Shown: positions 32,780 to 44,130 of the stretch, piece after piece
How positions within the stretch are numbered: the first letter of the stretch is position 1
How the letters are laid out: every line of letters starts with the position of its first letter
NCBI RefSeq assembly: GCF_033807575.1
Contig: NC_084719.1
Coordinates: 2,232,001-2,296,000 of the forward strand
Direction of reading: 5' to 3'
Origin: Cydia pomonella
Lineage: Eukaryota > Arthropoda > Insecta > Lepidoptera > Tortricidae
DNA length: 64,000 bases
Translations under genes and position numbers: made by a program
The notes under the pieces: model-generated
Told to the model about the DNA's origin: nothing
Databases searched by the model: none
The model's input: the letters and a program-made list of their open reading frames with translations, nothing else

Positions 32780-33479
32780 AACGGATTGAGAAACAATAAT
32801 TTTGAACAATTAAATTCCGACTCCCGAATCAGATTTCGAAAAAGCAATTGAGTTAAGGGAGCGAACTACCTAATCTACCGATCGTATCAGCGACTTCGTC
32901 GATCCTCAAGCTATCTCCATCCCAAATTTCCCCCTAAATCAGTTCAGCGAAGAGGAAGAAGCGCGTGAAGAGGTAACAGACAGATAGAGGTACTTTTGCA
33001 TTTAGGTATAATATTAAATAAAGTATTAGTATATATATAGGTACCTAATAGTAGTAATTAGCATTAGTATTTTTGACCAAAGCGTTAGCGAAGGTCTCTG
33101 TTTTAACTCTGGCAATTTGCTTTTCCTATATCCAGATGTTCTCTTCTCCTATACAGATCGCAATTCTCAACCGATTCTGGTGAAATTTTGTGACCAGATT
33201 CTATGATTAAAGATATCTTTTTTGTCGACTCAGTTTTTGTATTTTTTTAAATGCGTATGTTGGCGGCGCTAAAAACCATTGTAAGTTCACTGTAATAATG
33301 ACTCGACGAACTATTTTACACTTTTACATTTTCTAAGCTTATCGCGAGGTCTACAGCTCGCACACTTTATTTAGGAAAAAACTCTCTAGTAAGTAAAAAT
33401 TCACCAAAGAAAACCTTATGCGAAGGAGGTACCTGATACCGGAACTGTCAACAGAATTATTAACGAATTACGAGTTACG
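32780..33479. other. Unassigned intron DNA
   Basis: No gene or named repeat is seen. Confidence 0.45.
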
Positions 33480-33705
33480 ACCACGCGATTGTGCGGTTTA
33501 AGATGAACTTTTCTCACGCGGACGCTCCGGCTATGGAATGAGCTACCTGCCGAGGGTCTACAGTATGAGGTTCCTCAAAAAAGGAGTGTACGAACGCGCA
33601 TATATAACACCTCTGTAGTTTCAGGCATCCATAGGTACGGTTACTGCTTACCATCAGGTGGGCCGTATGCTTGTTTGGCACCGTCGTAATCAAAATAAAT
33701 TGCAT
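33480..33705 (+). pseudogene. CR1-like LINE 3' end fragment
   Basis: Carries the usual LINE C-terminal coding remnants ('gctatggaatgagctacctg', LWNELP-like) and a 3' tail with 'taccatcaggtgggccgtat', 'gcttgtttgg'. Frames are broken. Confidence 0.65.
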
Positions 33706-33843
33706 CATCTAGTTTTTATATTTAGTATTTTTCCTATACCTTTTCGACTACTGACCACTACAATGTACCTATAAATAAATTAGGAGTCAAACGAGTTCGC
33801 GGTCGCTTAAGTCACTGATGCAGACAGACGATATGTTAGCAAC

Positions 33844-34393
33844 AAAAAGCGGCCAAGTGCGAGTCGGACTCGCCCATGAAGGGTTCCGTACCATTTATGA
33901 CGTATTAAAAAAACTACTTACTAGATCTCGTTCAAGTCATTCAAACCAATTTTCGGTGGAAGTTTGCATGGTAATGTATATCATATATTTTTTTTAGATT
34001 TTTCATTCTGTTATTTTAGAAGTTACGGGGGGGGGGGGACACATTTTTTCACTTTGGAAGTGGCTCTTACTATTCAGTTTAGAAAAAAATGATATTAGAA
34101 ACCTAAATATCATTTTTGAAGACCTATCCATAGATACCCCACACGTATGGGTTTGATGAAAAAAGATTTTTTGAGTTTCAGTTCTAAGTATGGGGAAACC
34201 CCAAAATTTATTGTTTTTTTTTCTATTTTTGTGTAAAAATATTAATGCGGTTCATAGAATACATCTACTTACCAAGTTTGAACAGTATAGCTCTTATAGT
34301 TTCGGAAAAAAGTGGCTGTGACATCGGACAGACAGACGGACATGACGAATCTATAAGGGTTCCGTTTTTTGCCATTTGGCTACGGAACCCTAA
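33844..34393 (+). mobile_element. Dispersed 'gcggccaagtgcgagtcgg' element, unexpanded copy
   Basis: Same ends as the 1905 copy, with a single inner module and a poly-G run of about 12. It is a useful reference for the expanded copy. Confidence 0.85.
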
Positions 34394-35253
34394 CAAGTCA
34401 TCCTTAAGGCAGGTGCCCACTGAAACGTGTTAAAAATGAGTACATACTTAACGATATACTTGTATTTGTAACGATATCGCGAAGTACTCGTTTTTAACCC
34501 GTTCATTGGGTTTCACATCGCGTAATTTAAAGTACGTTCCGATCTTACATCCCGACATGCAGAATCGTTGCTGTTGCATTGTAGCCTTGACGCGGGCGAT
34601 ACTATATACATGGCGACTGATTGAACCTCCTAATATGTACCTAAATACTGAATGTTGATTAAAATTAAGAAATTTCTACAATCAGAGGGCATAACAATAT
34701 ATATAAATGCGTAATTAATTAAAAAAATCGCAAAATCAGGGACACCTGAAAAAAAAAGACGTGTTGGACAGACCTCATAAAAGCTGCGACACAAACCACT
34801 TTAGTTCAACGCAGAAGACTGGCGTGGAGGCGCAGTGCGAGCGCTGCAATATCCACAATAAATACATTTCATTATACAGTATCTGGAGTTGCAAGCGTCC
34901 ATAGGCTACGGTGACTGCTTACCATAAGGCCGGCCGTATGCTTGTTTGCGACGACTTGTTTGTAAACGACGCAGGAGGAGGGTTCAGATTTTAAACTTAA
35001 TAGCACCTCATCTCTCTGCCACTGGTGCAGTGGCATCTTTAATTAAGAATACCAATTTCACGGTAAAAAAAAAACTGGACACTAAAAGGTGAGAACCGAA
35101 GGTCAGGGCACGAACGTCACATTAAGGCAAACAAAATGTTGATCTTGATTTTCCAGTCTATTTTTGGCAAACCACACTTGGATTATCTCCTGCCTAACGC
35201 AGTACAGATCGAAATTTCATCCCATAACGTTCTGTGTGAAATCAAATGCAATA
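34394..35253. other. Region upstream of the kinase-like gene
   Basis: Contains a retroposon 3' end fragment at 34880-34950 ('ggctacggtgactgcttacc' and 'gtatgcttgtttgc'). A possible acceptor ('gattttccag', 35148-35157) upstream of the kinase ATG could mark a non-coding first exon. No promoter motif is clear. Confidence 0.35.
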
Positions 35254-35578
35254 ATGAATTTTCAAGGGGATTCTTGCGATGTCCAATATATATCAGAAAA
35301 AGATATCAAACTAGTTCTGAGCGAGTACGGATTTGGGGATAGTGTAATAGAAAACTACTCAGTGCGTTATGTTGGCGATAAAATGGTTGGATTTGGAGCC
35401 GACTACTTGAAGTTGCAAGTACCTGTGACATCCAACAATAAGAGAAGGCAGCACTACTTTTTCATCAAAGCGGTTTCTCAGACGAATACCGCTAAGGCGA
35501 ATATGGATAAGGAGATGGGGACCTTTGATAATGAACGATTATTTCATGATGTTATCCAAAGGAATATTGCAATACCAG
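35254..35578 (+). CDS. Ecdysteroid-kinase-like (EcKL, CHK-like) protein, exon 1
   Basis: I chose the ATG at 35254: the frame from here gives MNFQGDSCDVQYISEKDIK, like the short N-terminal helix that starts most EcKL proteins, and nothing upstream in frame is family-like. The exon encodes residues 1-108 and the first base of codon 109. It includes the N-lobe with YFFIKAV (Lys72, the likely ATP-contacting lysine) and FDNERLF (Glu94, its likely helix partner). The donor is CCAG/GTAAG. Known family role: kinase-fold enzymes (DUF1679/EcKinase) that phosphorylate small molecules; characterised members act on ecdysteroid 22-OH, and many are linked to detoxification. The substrate here is unknown. 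Confidence 0.92.
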
Positions 35579-36618
35579 GTAAGAAATACCTTCGATGATA
35601 CCTGTCTGCCTACAGTAAATACATAGCTTTTTGCTTATTTGTTGTACAAGGGGGCAAGGTTGTTTAACCTCGTGCTAATATTGATACCCTAGAAAGCAAG
35701 ATTCCAAAATTGAACCACGAGCGTAGCGAGCTAGCGAGTGGTTCGAAAAGTGGAATCTTAAGGGTTTCAAGGGACGAGGGTTAAACAAATTTTTGCCACC
35801 GAGTGAAATACAAAGTTTTTTACCACACCAACGAAAGGAAAATACTAATTGTAAAATATCAAACCAAATCAATTGAAAATTAATGTTATTAAATATTTAT
35901 CATTCAAAATCATCATTTAAAAGTCAATTCTACCAGTCAAGTATGAAATCATTTTTCGCTTCTAATTTGTAAAAATACATCAAAATGTGTAAGAAAAATG
36001 TCAATATCCAAAGAAGAAAATGGGGACTACGTATAGTATAGAAGCGGCCGTGGCCTATCCTCTTGACCTCTCGTGTGTCGGGATTTATTTCAAATAGTTT
36101 TCTAGTACGTGGATCCCCGTTCTCGCATAGGTACGGCATAAAGGGTTAGAAAACCTTCCACCGTGATCAACCTGGTCCTGTCGTTATTAAACGGCTAAGG
36201 TGGAAGGGAAAACAGGGTTAGCCCTTTATTTACAGTTGTGTACATTTAAGGTAGACGCAGTTGACAATGGCGCGAATTGTTCCGACTGACCGAATACTAG
36301 TACTTACCATTATAGAATACCAGTATAGAATAGAGACCGAATACTAGTAACGAGCATAATTATTATCTTACCACCCATCATTACGTACTAGGATACGTAT
36401 TACTAGTGGCAGAGCATATTATAAATGCAAGGCGAAGGAAAAGCGATTTTCAAAATTAATAGTGATATAGGAAAACGTAATCATTAACAACTGAGCAATG
36501 CTTGTAATGGTATTAGGCGGCATCTAGTATATATATATATCCATATTTAGTCTAGTATATAATAATAGTATACATATTTATTAACTCGACTGTACTTCAT
36601 AATTATATTTAATTCTAG
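35579..36618 (+). other. Single intron of the EcKL gene
   Basis: GTAAG to 'tttaattctag', 1,040 bp. It contains a dispersed repeat at about 35680-35830 ('gagcgtagcgagctagcgag') and otherwise unassigned AT-rich DNA. Confidence 0.85.
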
Positions 36619-37580
36619 GTATGCAGCCATGGAGTGCAAAATTTGTGTCATGCCTCGAAAACGCAGTGGTGTTCGAAGATTTGTCAGCACTACAATACGA
36701 AATGAGGAGTAGATTTGCCAAGTTTGACGAGCAGCACACAAAGCAAGCACTTCAAGCTCTAGCTAGATTCCATGCTAGCTCCATCATCTTTGAGGAGACC
36801 CGGAGTAAAGAATTACAGCGACCTTACACACTTGAAGAGCAGTATAATGAAAAATTGGGGACAGGAGGCTTCGTTGAAACCGATTCCTGGTTTATTCAAT
36901 GCAGAATAGGAGCTTTGGAAGCTGTTAAAACTTTCTCAAAGTATAGGAACTTGGATGTCATGAAAATCATTGAAAAACGGTGGAACACCGTGTTTAACTC
37001 CATTTTGATTCTAGCCGAGCCATCTAAGGTGCATCGGAACGTGTTATGTCATAGGGATTTGTGGAATAATAATATGCTGTTCCATTATGAGAAACTAGAA
37101 GACGGCAGTGTAGTGCCTGACAATTGTGTGCTCGTGGACTTTGCTGCTGTGCGCTGCATGCCGCCGGCGGGCGATGTCATGCAACTTCTTCACTGTAACT
37201 TGACCCCTCATTATCGCAAACAAAATCTCGACACCTTTCTGTCCTATTACTATGACGAACTTAAACTTGTGCTTGGGAATCAGAACATCGATATTGAAGA
37301 ATTTTTAACTAAGGATGACTTTATGAGTTCAGCAAAAGAACTGAATCTGTGGGGTCTTGTAACGCACGCGTGCTTAATGCAAACGTTTTGGCTGAATGAT
37401 GATATGATGACAAACATATCCAAGGATTCTGCGTTGTTCGACGAGATCATGTTGAATGACAAAACTACTTTTATGAAGAACATGATGGAAAACGATGACG
37501 GTTACAAGAATGTTATACTGGAAGTGCTTGAAGAGTTTATTGAACAATACATTCTAAATGAAAACGAAATTGAAATATAA
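36619..37580 (+). CDS. Ecdysteroid-kinase-like (EcKL, CHK-like) protein, exon 2
   Basis: The acceptor 'aattctag' and phase agree with exon 1: 325 + 962 bases make 429 codons, a 428-residue protein of normal family length. Visible parts are VVFEDLS (hinge region, about residues 125-131), LARFHASS (about 156-163), the catalytic loop CHRDLWNNNMLF (His253 to Phe263) and the metal-binding VDFAAVRCMPPAGDV with Asp282. Many relatives have HGDLW and DFQ here, so HRD and DFA are variations, but the catalytic Asp and Asn residues are kept. It has no signal peptide or membrane segment, so it is probably cytosolic. The frame is fully intact. Possible polyadenylation signals lie near 38027-38045. The gene lies in an intron of the minus-strand gene. 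Confidence 0.93.
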
Positions 37581-38233
37581 AAGAGATATTTTAAGATTTT
37601 GAATTTTAGTTAACAAGATATCTATAGGAAAATAGCTAGACCTATAGCCTATTGTACTATTTAAGTATTTCTACTGTTATTGTCATAATTCTCATCTTAT
37701 ATATATATATCATTTTAATCACAAAGTTTATTATTTTTTAAATACCACCGCTCTTAGGGATTTTTTCGATCCCCTGGGTCTACCCAAAAGCTGGGTGTGT
37801 ATGGTTAAAAGTAAATGTTGTGACAGTGCCCTGTGGGAGTTGCAAGGACTCATGTCTCCTTAAAGCGAAACGTCACACTTTCTAAATCTTTTTAATGGTG
37901 CTCGAAAAATAAGGCGTGGCGTGGGTAAATCGTCCATAAAATTATTCCTATGTTTTCCGCCGATCTGGGAAAGAATCTAGGCAGTGTATGTTAAGGCTAC
38001 ACGCTTATGTTTGCATTTGTTTAACATTAAATAAATAAAATAAAATAAATATTTGGGAATAATCTTACACAGATCAACCTAGCCCCAAACGAATCAAAGA
38101 TCAAAGCTTGTACTATGAGAACTAGGTCAGACCGGACATTGACGCCCCGCTGGACGCCGACGCTCGAGCACAACAAACAGCATGCAGCCAAAAGTCCCAA
38201 GGTATCGAACTGAGGGTCCAATAGATAAGGTAC
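37581..38233. other. EcKL 3' region and unassigned DNA
   Basis: A (TA)n run at 37697-37710 and an 'ataaataaaataaaataaat' run near 38030 could serve the 3' end of the EcKL transcript. No other gene is seen. Confidence 0.4.
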
Positions 38234-38301
38234 CTGATAGACGGCAGGATGAGGCGCGAGACGGCTGCGAAGACGGTCCAACAGATCGAACGTTGACTGC
38301 T
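38234..38301 (-). pseudogene. Diverged last copy of exon C
   Basis: It has the same acceptor (TATGTAG) and first residues (QSTFDLLDRLRSRL) as the array exon, but the second half differs (APHPAVYQ) and it is shorter: 68 bases, ending before GTACCT in phase 0. That phase would not join the terminal exon at 31284, so it is likely a decayed or ancestral copy. Confidence 0.5.
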
Positions 38302-38344
38302 CTACATATGGCACACTACAGTGAGGTCGGTCCTAATGTCCCAC

Positions 38345-39045
38345 CTGTGGGCGGCAGGGCGAGGCGCGTGTCGTCCGCGAAGCCGCGCTGCGCCAGGCGG
38401 TCCATCAGATCGGCCGTGGACTGCTCTACATATGGCTCACTACAGTGAGGCCTGGCCTAGTGTCCCACCTGTGGGCGGCAGGGCGAGGCGCGTGTCGTCC
38501 GCGAAGCCGCGCTGCGCCAGGCGGTCCATCAGATCGGCCGTGGACTGCTCTACATATGGCTCACTACAGTGAGGCCTGGCCTAGTGTCCCACCTGTGGGC
38601 GGCAGGGCGAGGCGCGTGTCGTCCGCGAAGCCGCGCTGCGCCAGGCGGTCCATCAGATCGGCCGTGGACTGCTCTACATATGGCTCACTACAGTGAGGCC
38701 TGGCCTAGTGTCCCACCTGTGGGCGGCAGGGCGAGGCGCGTGTCGTCCGCGAAGCCGCGCTGCGCCAGGCGGTCCATCAGATCGGCCGTGGACTGCTCTA
38801 CATATGGCTCACTACAGTGAGGCCTGGCCTAGTGTCCCACCTGTGGGCGGCAGGGCGAGGCGCGTGTCGTCCGCGAAGCCGCGCTGCGCCAGGCGGTCCA
38901 TCAGATCGGCCGTGGACTGCTCTACATATGGCTCACTACAGTGAGGCCTGGCCTAGTGTCCCACCTGTGGGCGGCAGGGCGAGGCGCGTGTCGTCCGCGA
39001 AGCCGCGCTGCGCCAGGCGGTCCATCAGATCGGCCGTGGACTGCT
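38345..39045 (-). CDS. Unrecognised minus-strand gene, exon C in six tandem copies
   Basis: Each 81-base copy reads (E)QSTADLMDRLAQRGFADDT, then RLALPPT(G). The acceptor is in phase 1, which exon B's donor supplies, and the donor is in phase 1, which both the next copy and terminal exon D accept. One copy, or any number, could therefore be included without breaking the frame. The DLMDRL...DDTR layout faintly recalls the GoLoco motif (DLLxxxQSxRxDDQR), but key positions do not align and I do not claim it. The 43-base spacers are shorter than normal insect introns and lack a polypyrimidine tract, so consecutive splicing of all copies is doubtful; skipping to one copy is easier. Confidence 0.55.
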
Positions 39046-39088
39046 CTACATATGGCTCACTACAGTGAGGCCTGGCCTAGTGTCCCAC

Positions 39089-39154
39089 CTGTGGGCGGCA
39101 GGGCGAGGCGCGTGTCGGCCGCGAAGCCGCGCTGCGCCAGGCGGTCCAACAGCA
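39089..39154 (-). CDS. Unrecognised minus-strand gene, upstream-most copy of exon C
   Basis: This copy keeps the last two thirds of the exon (LLDRLAQRGFAADTRLALPP) and the donor ACAG/GTGGGA. Its first part is replaced, with an acceptor-like 'ggcgacag' directly before. Start and end phases still fit exon B and the later exons. FAADT against FADDT in the array shows it is older or less homogenised. Confidence 0.45.
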
Positions 39155-39693
39155 CTGTCGCCGACCATCACCGCTCGCCCTCGCCTTCTACACCTGCGGA
39201 TTTAGAAACAGACGTTAAAGTCATCTTAAAGTGCGTTTAGTTTGCTTCAATGCACCGCTCGTGCCATATCGCACCTTCATCTTCTAGTAACTAGTAGGTA
39301 CTCTGAGAAGATGACATGTCAATTGCAACAATGTCGAAATATGGGGAACTTACACGAACAAATATACTTATATAGATGGCCCGGTTTTAATAATACTATA
39401 CAGCTGTAGCTGGTTAAAATGTATTCTAACTAGATAAGTATTAATTTTTCCGCTTACAAATAGTTTTGTAAAATAATGGCTAGAGTCCTTCTAAGCTTAC
39501 TGTGTACAAGCGAATAGGTATGTAAGCGAAAAATAAATGTAAAATATTCATAGTAATTTAATTTATAGTAGCACTTTTTCACTTTGTTACTCTCGCACTA
39601 ATATGGAAGAGCGACAGAGAGACACAAAGTTTATATATTTAGTCGAGCGAAATGTATGAATGGCCTCGATTTGCGTCCAGTCCGCGGCCTTAC
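39155..39693. other. Intron of the minus-strand gene
   Basis: No repeat or other gene is recognised. Confidence 0.45.
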
Positions 39694-39760
39694 CTTCGCT
39701 GGCAGCGGGCGAGTGTCCGCCGGACTTGTCGCGCGGAGTGGTCGCCCCGTCCGAGTGGTC
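39694..39760 (-). CDS. Unrecognised minus-strand gene, exon B
   Basis: The acceptor is 'aacgttgcag' and the donor GCGAAG/GTAAGG, both good consensus sites. The 67-base exon reads DHSDGATTPRDKSGGHSP, then AASE plus one base, a Ser/Gly/Asp-rich, probably disordered linker. It starts in phase 0, as exon A ends, and ends in phase 1, as exon C starts. Confidence 0.7.
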
Positions 39761-41164
39761 CTGCAACGTTACAATAGCAATCTCACTTTTAAGCTCAGCA
39801 CGGTGGGAAAGATACACCTATTAAATATTCAATAAAAACTGGGCAGCTTACTAGTTTTTATTGAATTTGTAATTTCTTCGTTAACTATTTGCTTTTGATG
39901 TTATTAGACATTCATAAGCGCGAGCGAAATGCCAAATGTCTGTATTTCGCGTATACCGAGCAACGCCAGCAATCAGACTCGTGGAAAAACAAAATGAAAA
40001 CTTAAGCAAATTGTTAAATCAGAAACGGACTATGATTCGACCGTATCTAAAAATAATTCTAGCAACAAAACAGATTTCAAAAGTTTATCTACTTATGTAG
40101 TTTCAAATGTTTAATTTAATATAAGCTTTTGTAGTAAGTAAGAAAAGTAAATTAAGCATTAAAGTGTAGTACATTATTCAGGTAAATAGGTAGTTATTAG
40201 TCATTCTTAGGTAAATAGTTAGTCATTCTTTGACAGGTTAGGCGTCGAAGCCACAGACCTATCCGGCATTCAGCCACGATTAAAAATAGGTCGTTCAGGC
40301 ACACAGGTAATTGTTTCTAACAAGCCAATTTTGTTCAATCTTTAGGCATTAAATTGGGCTCAAAGCTTTAGCCTCAAACTTTACGTTCTGCAGAAATTGC
40401 AGAATGTATCAATTGGATTACATTATATCATTTTTGTGTTCTGCTGATCGAGCTCGAGAGTCCCAATAACAATTCTATAGAAAAACAAATAACCCCATCA
40501 ATTTCGGGAAAACCTTTTCATCCCACAAGGGTCGTTCAGTCAAATATGCCAAGAAAACAACAGAAATAAGCTTGTTTTGAAAATGAAATTGAATGGAAAC
40601 TGCGTTATGGACGGAGAAAATTGGCAACTCGTAAATACGATTAAAATCGCTACCGGTTGAAGGGCCGGAACTCTGATGTTGGGGCTTCGGGCAAATTGAA
40701 TAATTCTACCCGACCGGATAATTCTTCCCGTAATATGTGCTGGCAGGAGCCGAACGTACATGTGAGCCAGTTTACTATGATCCCTTATATAGAGATATTA
40801 GGAGGCTAATTTAATTATTATTTATTTATTTTAAAACCACATGCAAGTACACAGTGCTGAACCAAAACATTACCGAAACTAGTGTGATAGGCAAGTATAC
40901 ATTCCTACACGTTGATCACGTAGACAACTTACTACAGATTAAATACAGATAAAGCACCTCTACTTAACACGTAGGTAAATTATATACTATAATGTATAGT
41001 CTATAGATTACTGTATGAGGAAACATTATTACTAGAGTGACCAAGACATTACATGGTTACAAAATCTCAAGCTGTGTTTACTTTGAACCCCTGCCGGCGC
41101 TGTGCCTATTTCATGGCGACCGTGACAGGACTATTTCACAAGTCCGTGACTTGCCCGTGCTCGG
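39761..41164. other. Unassigned intron DNA
   Basis: AT-rich. Short local repeats ('gttagtcattctt') lie near 40195-40220. No exon is seen. Confidence 0.45.
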
Positions 41165-41660
41165 TAAGGGATAGTTGCTAATTATGTTTGTGGCCAGGCC
41201 CGCAGGTATGTTCAATGTTCATGTTTCACGACCGTTTGGTACAAACCGCGTTGAAGAGACATAATTAGTTAAATATTGGCCTTGTGTAAGCTCTGTGTCA
41301 AATTTATACTGGCTAATTTGGGCATTACACTTGTTTTTGGCAAGGGATAGTTGCTAATATGTTTGTGGCTAGTAGCACGCAGTGTACATGAGTCACAACC
41401 GTAGGACAACCAGTGTCGAATAGATATACTTAGTTAAATGCTGTCCTCGTGTGAACCCTGTGTTATTCCATAACACTGGCTAGTTTGAGCACTCGCCTCG
41501 CCTGTGGTAAGGGATAGTTGCTAATATGTTTGTGGCTTGTAGCCTGCAGGTACATGTGTCCCGACCGTTTGGACAATCATCGTCTAATAGATATACTTAG
41601 TTAAATATTGGCCTCATGTAAACCCTACGTTAATTCCATTATACTGGCTAGACAGAAAGG
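41165..41660 (+). repeat. Degenerate tandem repeat, 167-176 bp period
   Basis: 'aagggatagttgctaat' with 'atgtttgtggc' starts at 41166, 41342 and 41509, each followed by a 'ttagttaaat' phrase and 'actggcta'. A partial fourth start lies near 41656. The units differ by many substitutions and indels. Confidence 0.75.
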
Positions 41661-41832
41661 ATAGTAGATACTTATAATATTGTTTGTGAGTCTAACGCCA
41701 TCTAGCGGACATCCCAAAAAGAGTAGAAGTTTCTTACACTGCCGCGCCGCAGCCTTTTCACATTACTATTTTTTACGACATAGTACACAAGCCGCTCTTG
41801 CGGTTTTTTTTTTTCGAAATATTATGTTGGTA

Positions 41833-42183
41833 TACCGGGTGTTTCCTGTAACACGAGCAAATAATTAAACCATATATTGTACTCCTAGATCGATATAACT
41901 CTTAATTAACAACTTTTAAAAATTATAGAATCTTTAGATTTTATATTTTTCATACACATTTAATATTATTTTCAACATACGCTGACATCAGTGGGTTTGA
42001 CGTTGCTTGTCACGCTTTAAACATAACAAAATTCGCAATACATTGCGTCTTAGAATTAACTTCAATGTGTAATAAAAATTAAAACATAAGTTATTTTTAA
42101 AAGTTGATGAACAAATGTTGGTCAGTTTGAGGAGTACAGCCTACAGTTTAATTTATTGCTCCTGTTACAGGAAACACCCGGTA
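41833..42183. mobile_element. MITE with 'taccgggtgtttcctgtaac' ends
   Basis: Inverted ends 'taccgggtgtttcctgtaac' and 'gttacaggaaacacccggta' extend inward through 'gagcaaataattaaac'/'gtttaatttattgctc'. TA flanks on both sides fit a TA target duplication. Confidence 0.9.
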
Positions 42184-43589
42184 TAAAATCGCCCTATATA
42201 CAGTATATACTTACTTTTGTTAAATACTTATAAGAAAAGTAGGTAGATAAAGAATAACGAACCATTTAATAAAACCTAGTTATTCTACAAAAATCACAAA
42301 GAAAAGGCGACGCTAATATTTTTCCACGCTGTATTTTTGAAATAGAATCTCTGAGCACCTTCTGGTATGAAAGTAAGTTTCTAAAGCAATATTTTTATAC
42401 GATGTATATTCTACGAAGTCAGATAAGATCGTTATTTTTTTGCTTGAAGAAGTTATTATAATACGAAGGAGAAAAAACACGAAGCCGTGGGCATCTTGGG
42501 AGTAGGCTGATAAGTAAAAGGAATTTTTAATACAACAATCCTTGAACTAGGGATTCACGTTCGGGCGTTCGACGTTCAAATCTAAGAACTTATTATTTTG
42601 GTTTCTCGTAATGGTTCATCTAATGACACGACTTCCAGTAATTTCAGTGCGTTTCGCTCGCGCTGCACGAATCAGTTAGAGCTATCGGCAAGGTCGTATC
42701 AAAACCATAACACATTGATAAATCAGAATCGGATTCACGGGCTTCAATATTTGGCTATGGGGCCGAAAAACAAGCCAAACTACAGATTATATCTTGCTTT
42801 CATTACTGAATATCTCGAAAGCTTCTTATCTCGAGAACTATTCGACATACGCCACTGTAGGTAAGTAATTTAATGTACTTTCAACTTTACAATGCAACTT
42901 AGGTATGTCAAAAAACTCATACTTAGTTTAAAAAAATTGAAAAAATATAAAAAATACCGATTTTTTGCGGTTTTTCTCAAACTATGCAGGGAGCACAACT
43001 TTTTTTGCTTGTAAGTCATAGTTTTACATTCCTCCAAGTAGTCTAAATAACATACCAAAAATACAGTTACATCACGCTATGCGATTTGAGGAGTTTTTTT
43101 TTCTAAGATTTGACTAATCTACATTACAAGTTTTTCTTTCAGACTTACCTTTGGCTTTGACGCCGCTTAAGATCAAAATTGCGAAGTTTATCCGCTTTAA
43201 TAAGGAAAACGAACATGAAAGGCACAGCTTATGTTCTGAACTTCTGAGAGCATTTATAATTCCTTTTCTGGATATATTTGTTTACACATACTTCTTTAGT
43301 ATTGTGTTATTAATACCTAATTACCTACGATACCTTTATTTGAACATTAAGGAGCTGTAAGTGTAATTATAGATTTTACTCCTCAAGATTTATTTAGTTT
43401 TATGGATACTTTGTGGAAGGCATTTGCGAGTCAGCACAAATGTAACATTGTTATTTTTCTGTTTCAGAAATAAATCATTGGAATTTTAAGTGTGCCTATA
43501 TAGGTCGATGGCCTTAAGCATTAAAACTATCGCATCCTTTCTAAGAGCAGTGTAGGAATAAGTCATTGTTTTTTTTTATGTCGATAAGA
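42184..43589. other. Unassigned intron DNA
   Basis: Several open frames of 60-90 codons (for example 42598-42864) have no recognisable product and no splice context I can defend. Confidence 0.4.
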
Positions 43590-44130
43590 AAGAACACGAC
43601 TTTATAAGGCGCAGGTGCGCCCGCACATGGCATACTGTTCTCATCTATGGGCAGGGGCACCCCAGTACCAGCTTCTCCCTCTGGACCGCATCCAACGAAG
43701 AGCGACTCGAATTGTCGACTGCCAGTGCATTTCGGATCGGCTTGACTCCTTGGCGCTGCGTAGAGATGTGGCCTCGCTCTGCATTTTCTATCACATGTAC
43801 AACGGGGAGTGCTCCGAGGAATTGTTCGGATTAATCCCTGCCGCTTCTTTTCGCCATCGCCCTACGCGACAACATTTCCATCCTCACCACTTAGATGGTT
43901 AGCAGTCCTCAACTGTGCGTTTTTCCAGGAACTTTCTGCCTCGCACAGCTAAACTATGGAATTTCCGGACCGATACGACCTTCAAACCTTCAAGAAAAAG
44001 AGCGTACTCCCATCTTAAAGGCCGGCAACGCACTTACAACCCCTCTGGTGTTGCAGGTGTCCATGGGCGGCGCTAATCGCTTACCATCAGGTGATCCGTC
44101 TGCTCGTTTGCCTCCTCTACCATAAAAAAA
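43590..44130 (+). pseudogene. CR1-like LINE, C-terminal RT remnant and 3' tail
   Basis: 43615-43902 reads MAYCSHLWAGAPQYQLLPLD, RIQRRATRIVD, LALRRDVASLCIFYHMYNGE and CSEELFGLIPAASFRHR, the end of the reverse transcriptase of Jockey/CR1-type LINEs. A frame break near 43902 is followed by FLPRTAKLWN-like sequence and the 3' tail 'gcttaccatcaggtgatccg' with a poly(A) run at 44124. The 5' part is missing (truncated copy). Confidence 0.85.

Larger units (their letters stand above)
38234..39154 (-). repeat. Tandem array of an exon-plus-intron unit, 124 bp
   Basis: Six near-identical 124-bp units (coding parts at 38345-38425, 38469-38549, 38593-38673, 38717-38797, 38841-38921 and 38965-39045) are flanked by a shorter unit on the exon B side (39089-39154) and a diverged one on the far side (38234-38301). 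Each unit is an 81-base exon (27 codons, phase 1 to phase 1) plus a 43-base spacer that starts GTGGGA and ends TATGTAG. The spacer carries a stop in the reading frame and the palindrome tcactgtagtga. The identity among the six suggests recent expansion or homogenisation; an assembly error is possible. Confidence 0.9.

Noticed and set aside
38345..39045. Array as a CRISPR or GoLoco-repeat array
   Set aside because: Repeats are contiguous 124-bp units without unique spacers, so not CRISPR. GoLoco was considered for DLMDRL...DDTR, but the spacing and the key Q and R do not align.
38182..39240. Plus-strand open frames of 83-99 codons across the exon C array
   Set aside because: They repeat every 124 bp out of phase and read against the strand on which splice sites and phases agree.
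42598..42864. 88-codon open frame as a gene
   Set aside because: No recognisable peptide, no splice context, and base composition like its flanks.
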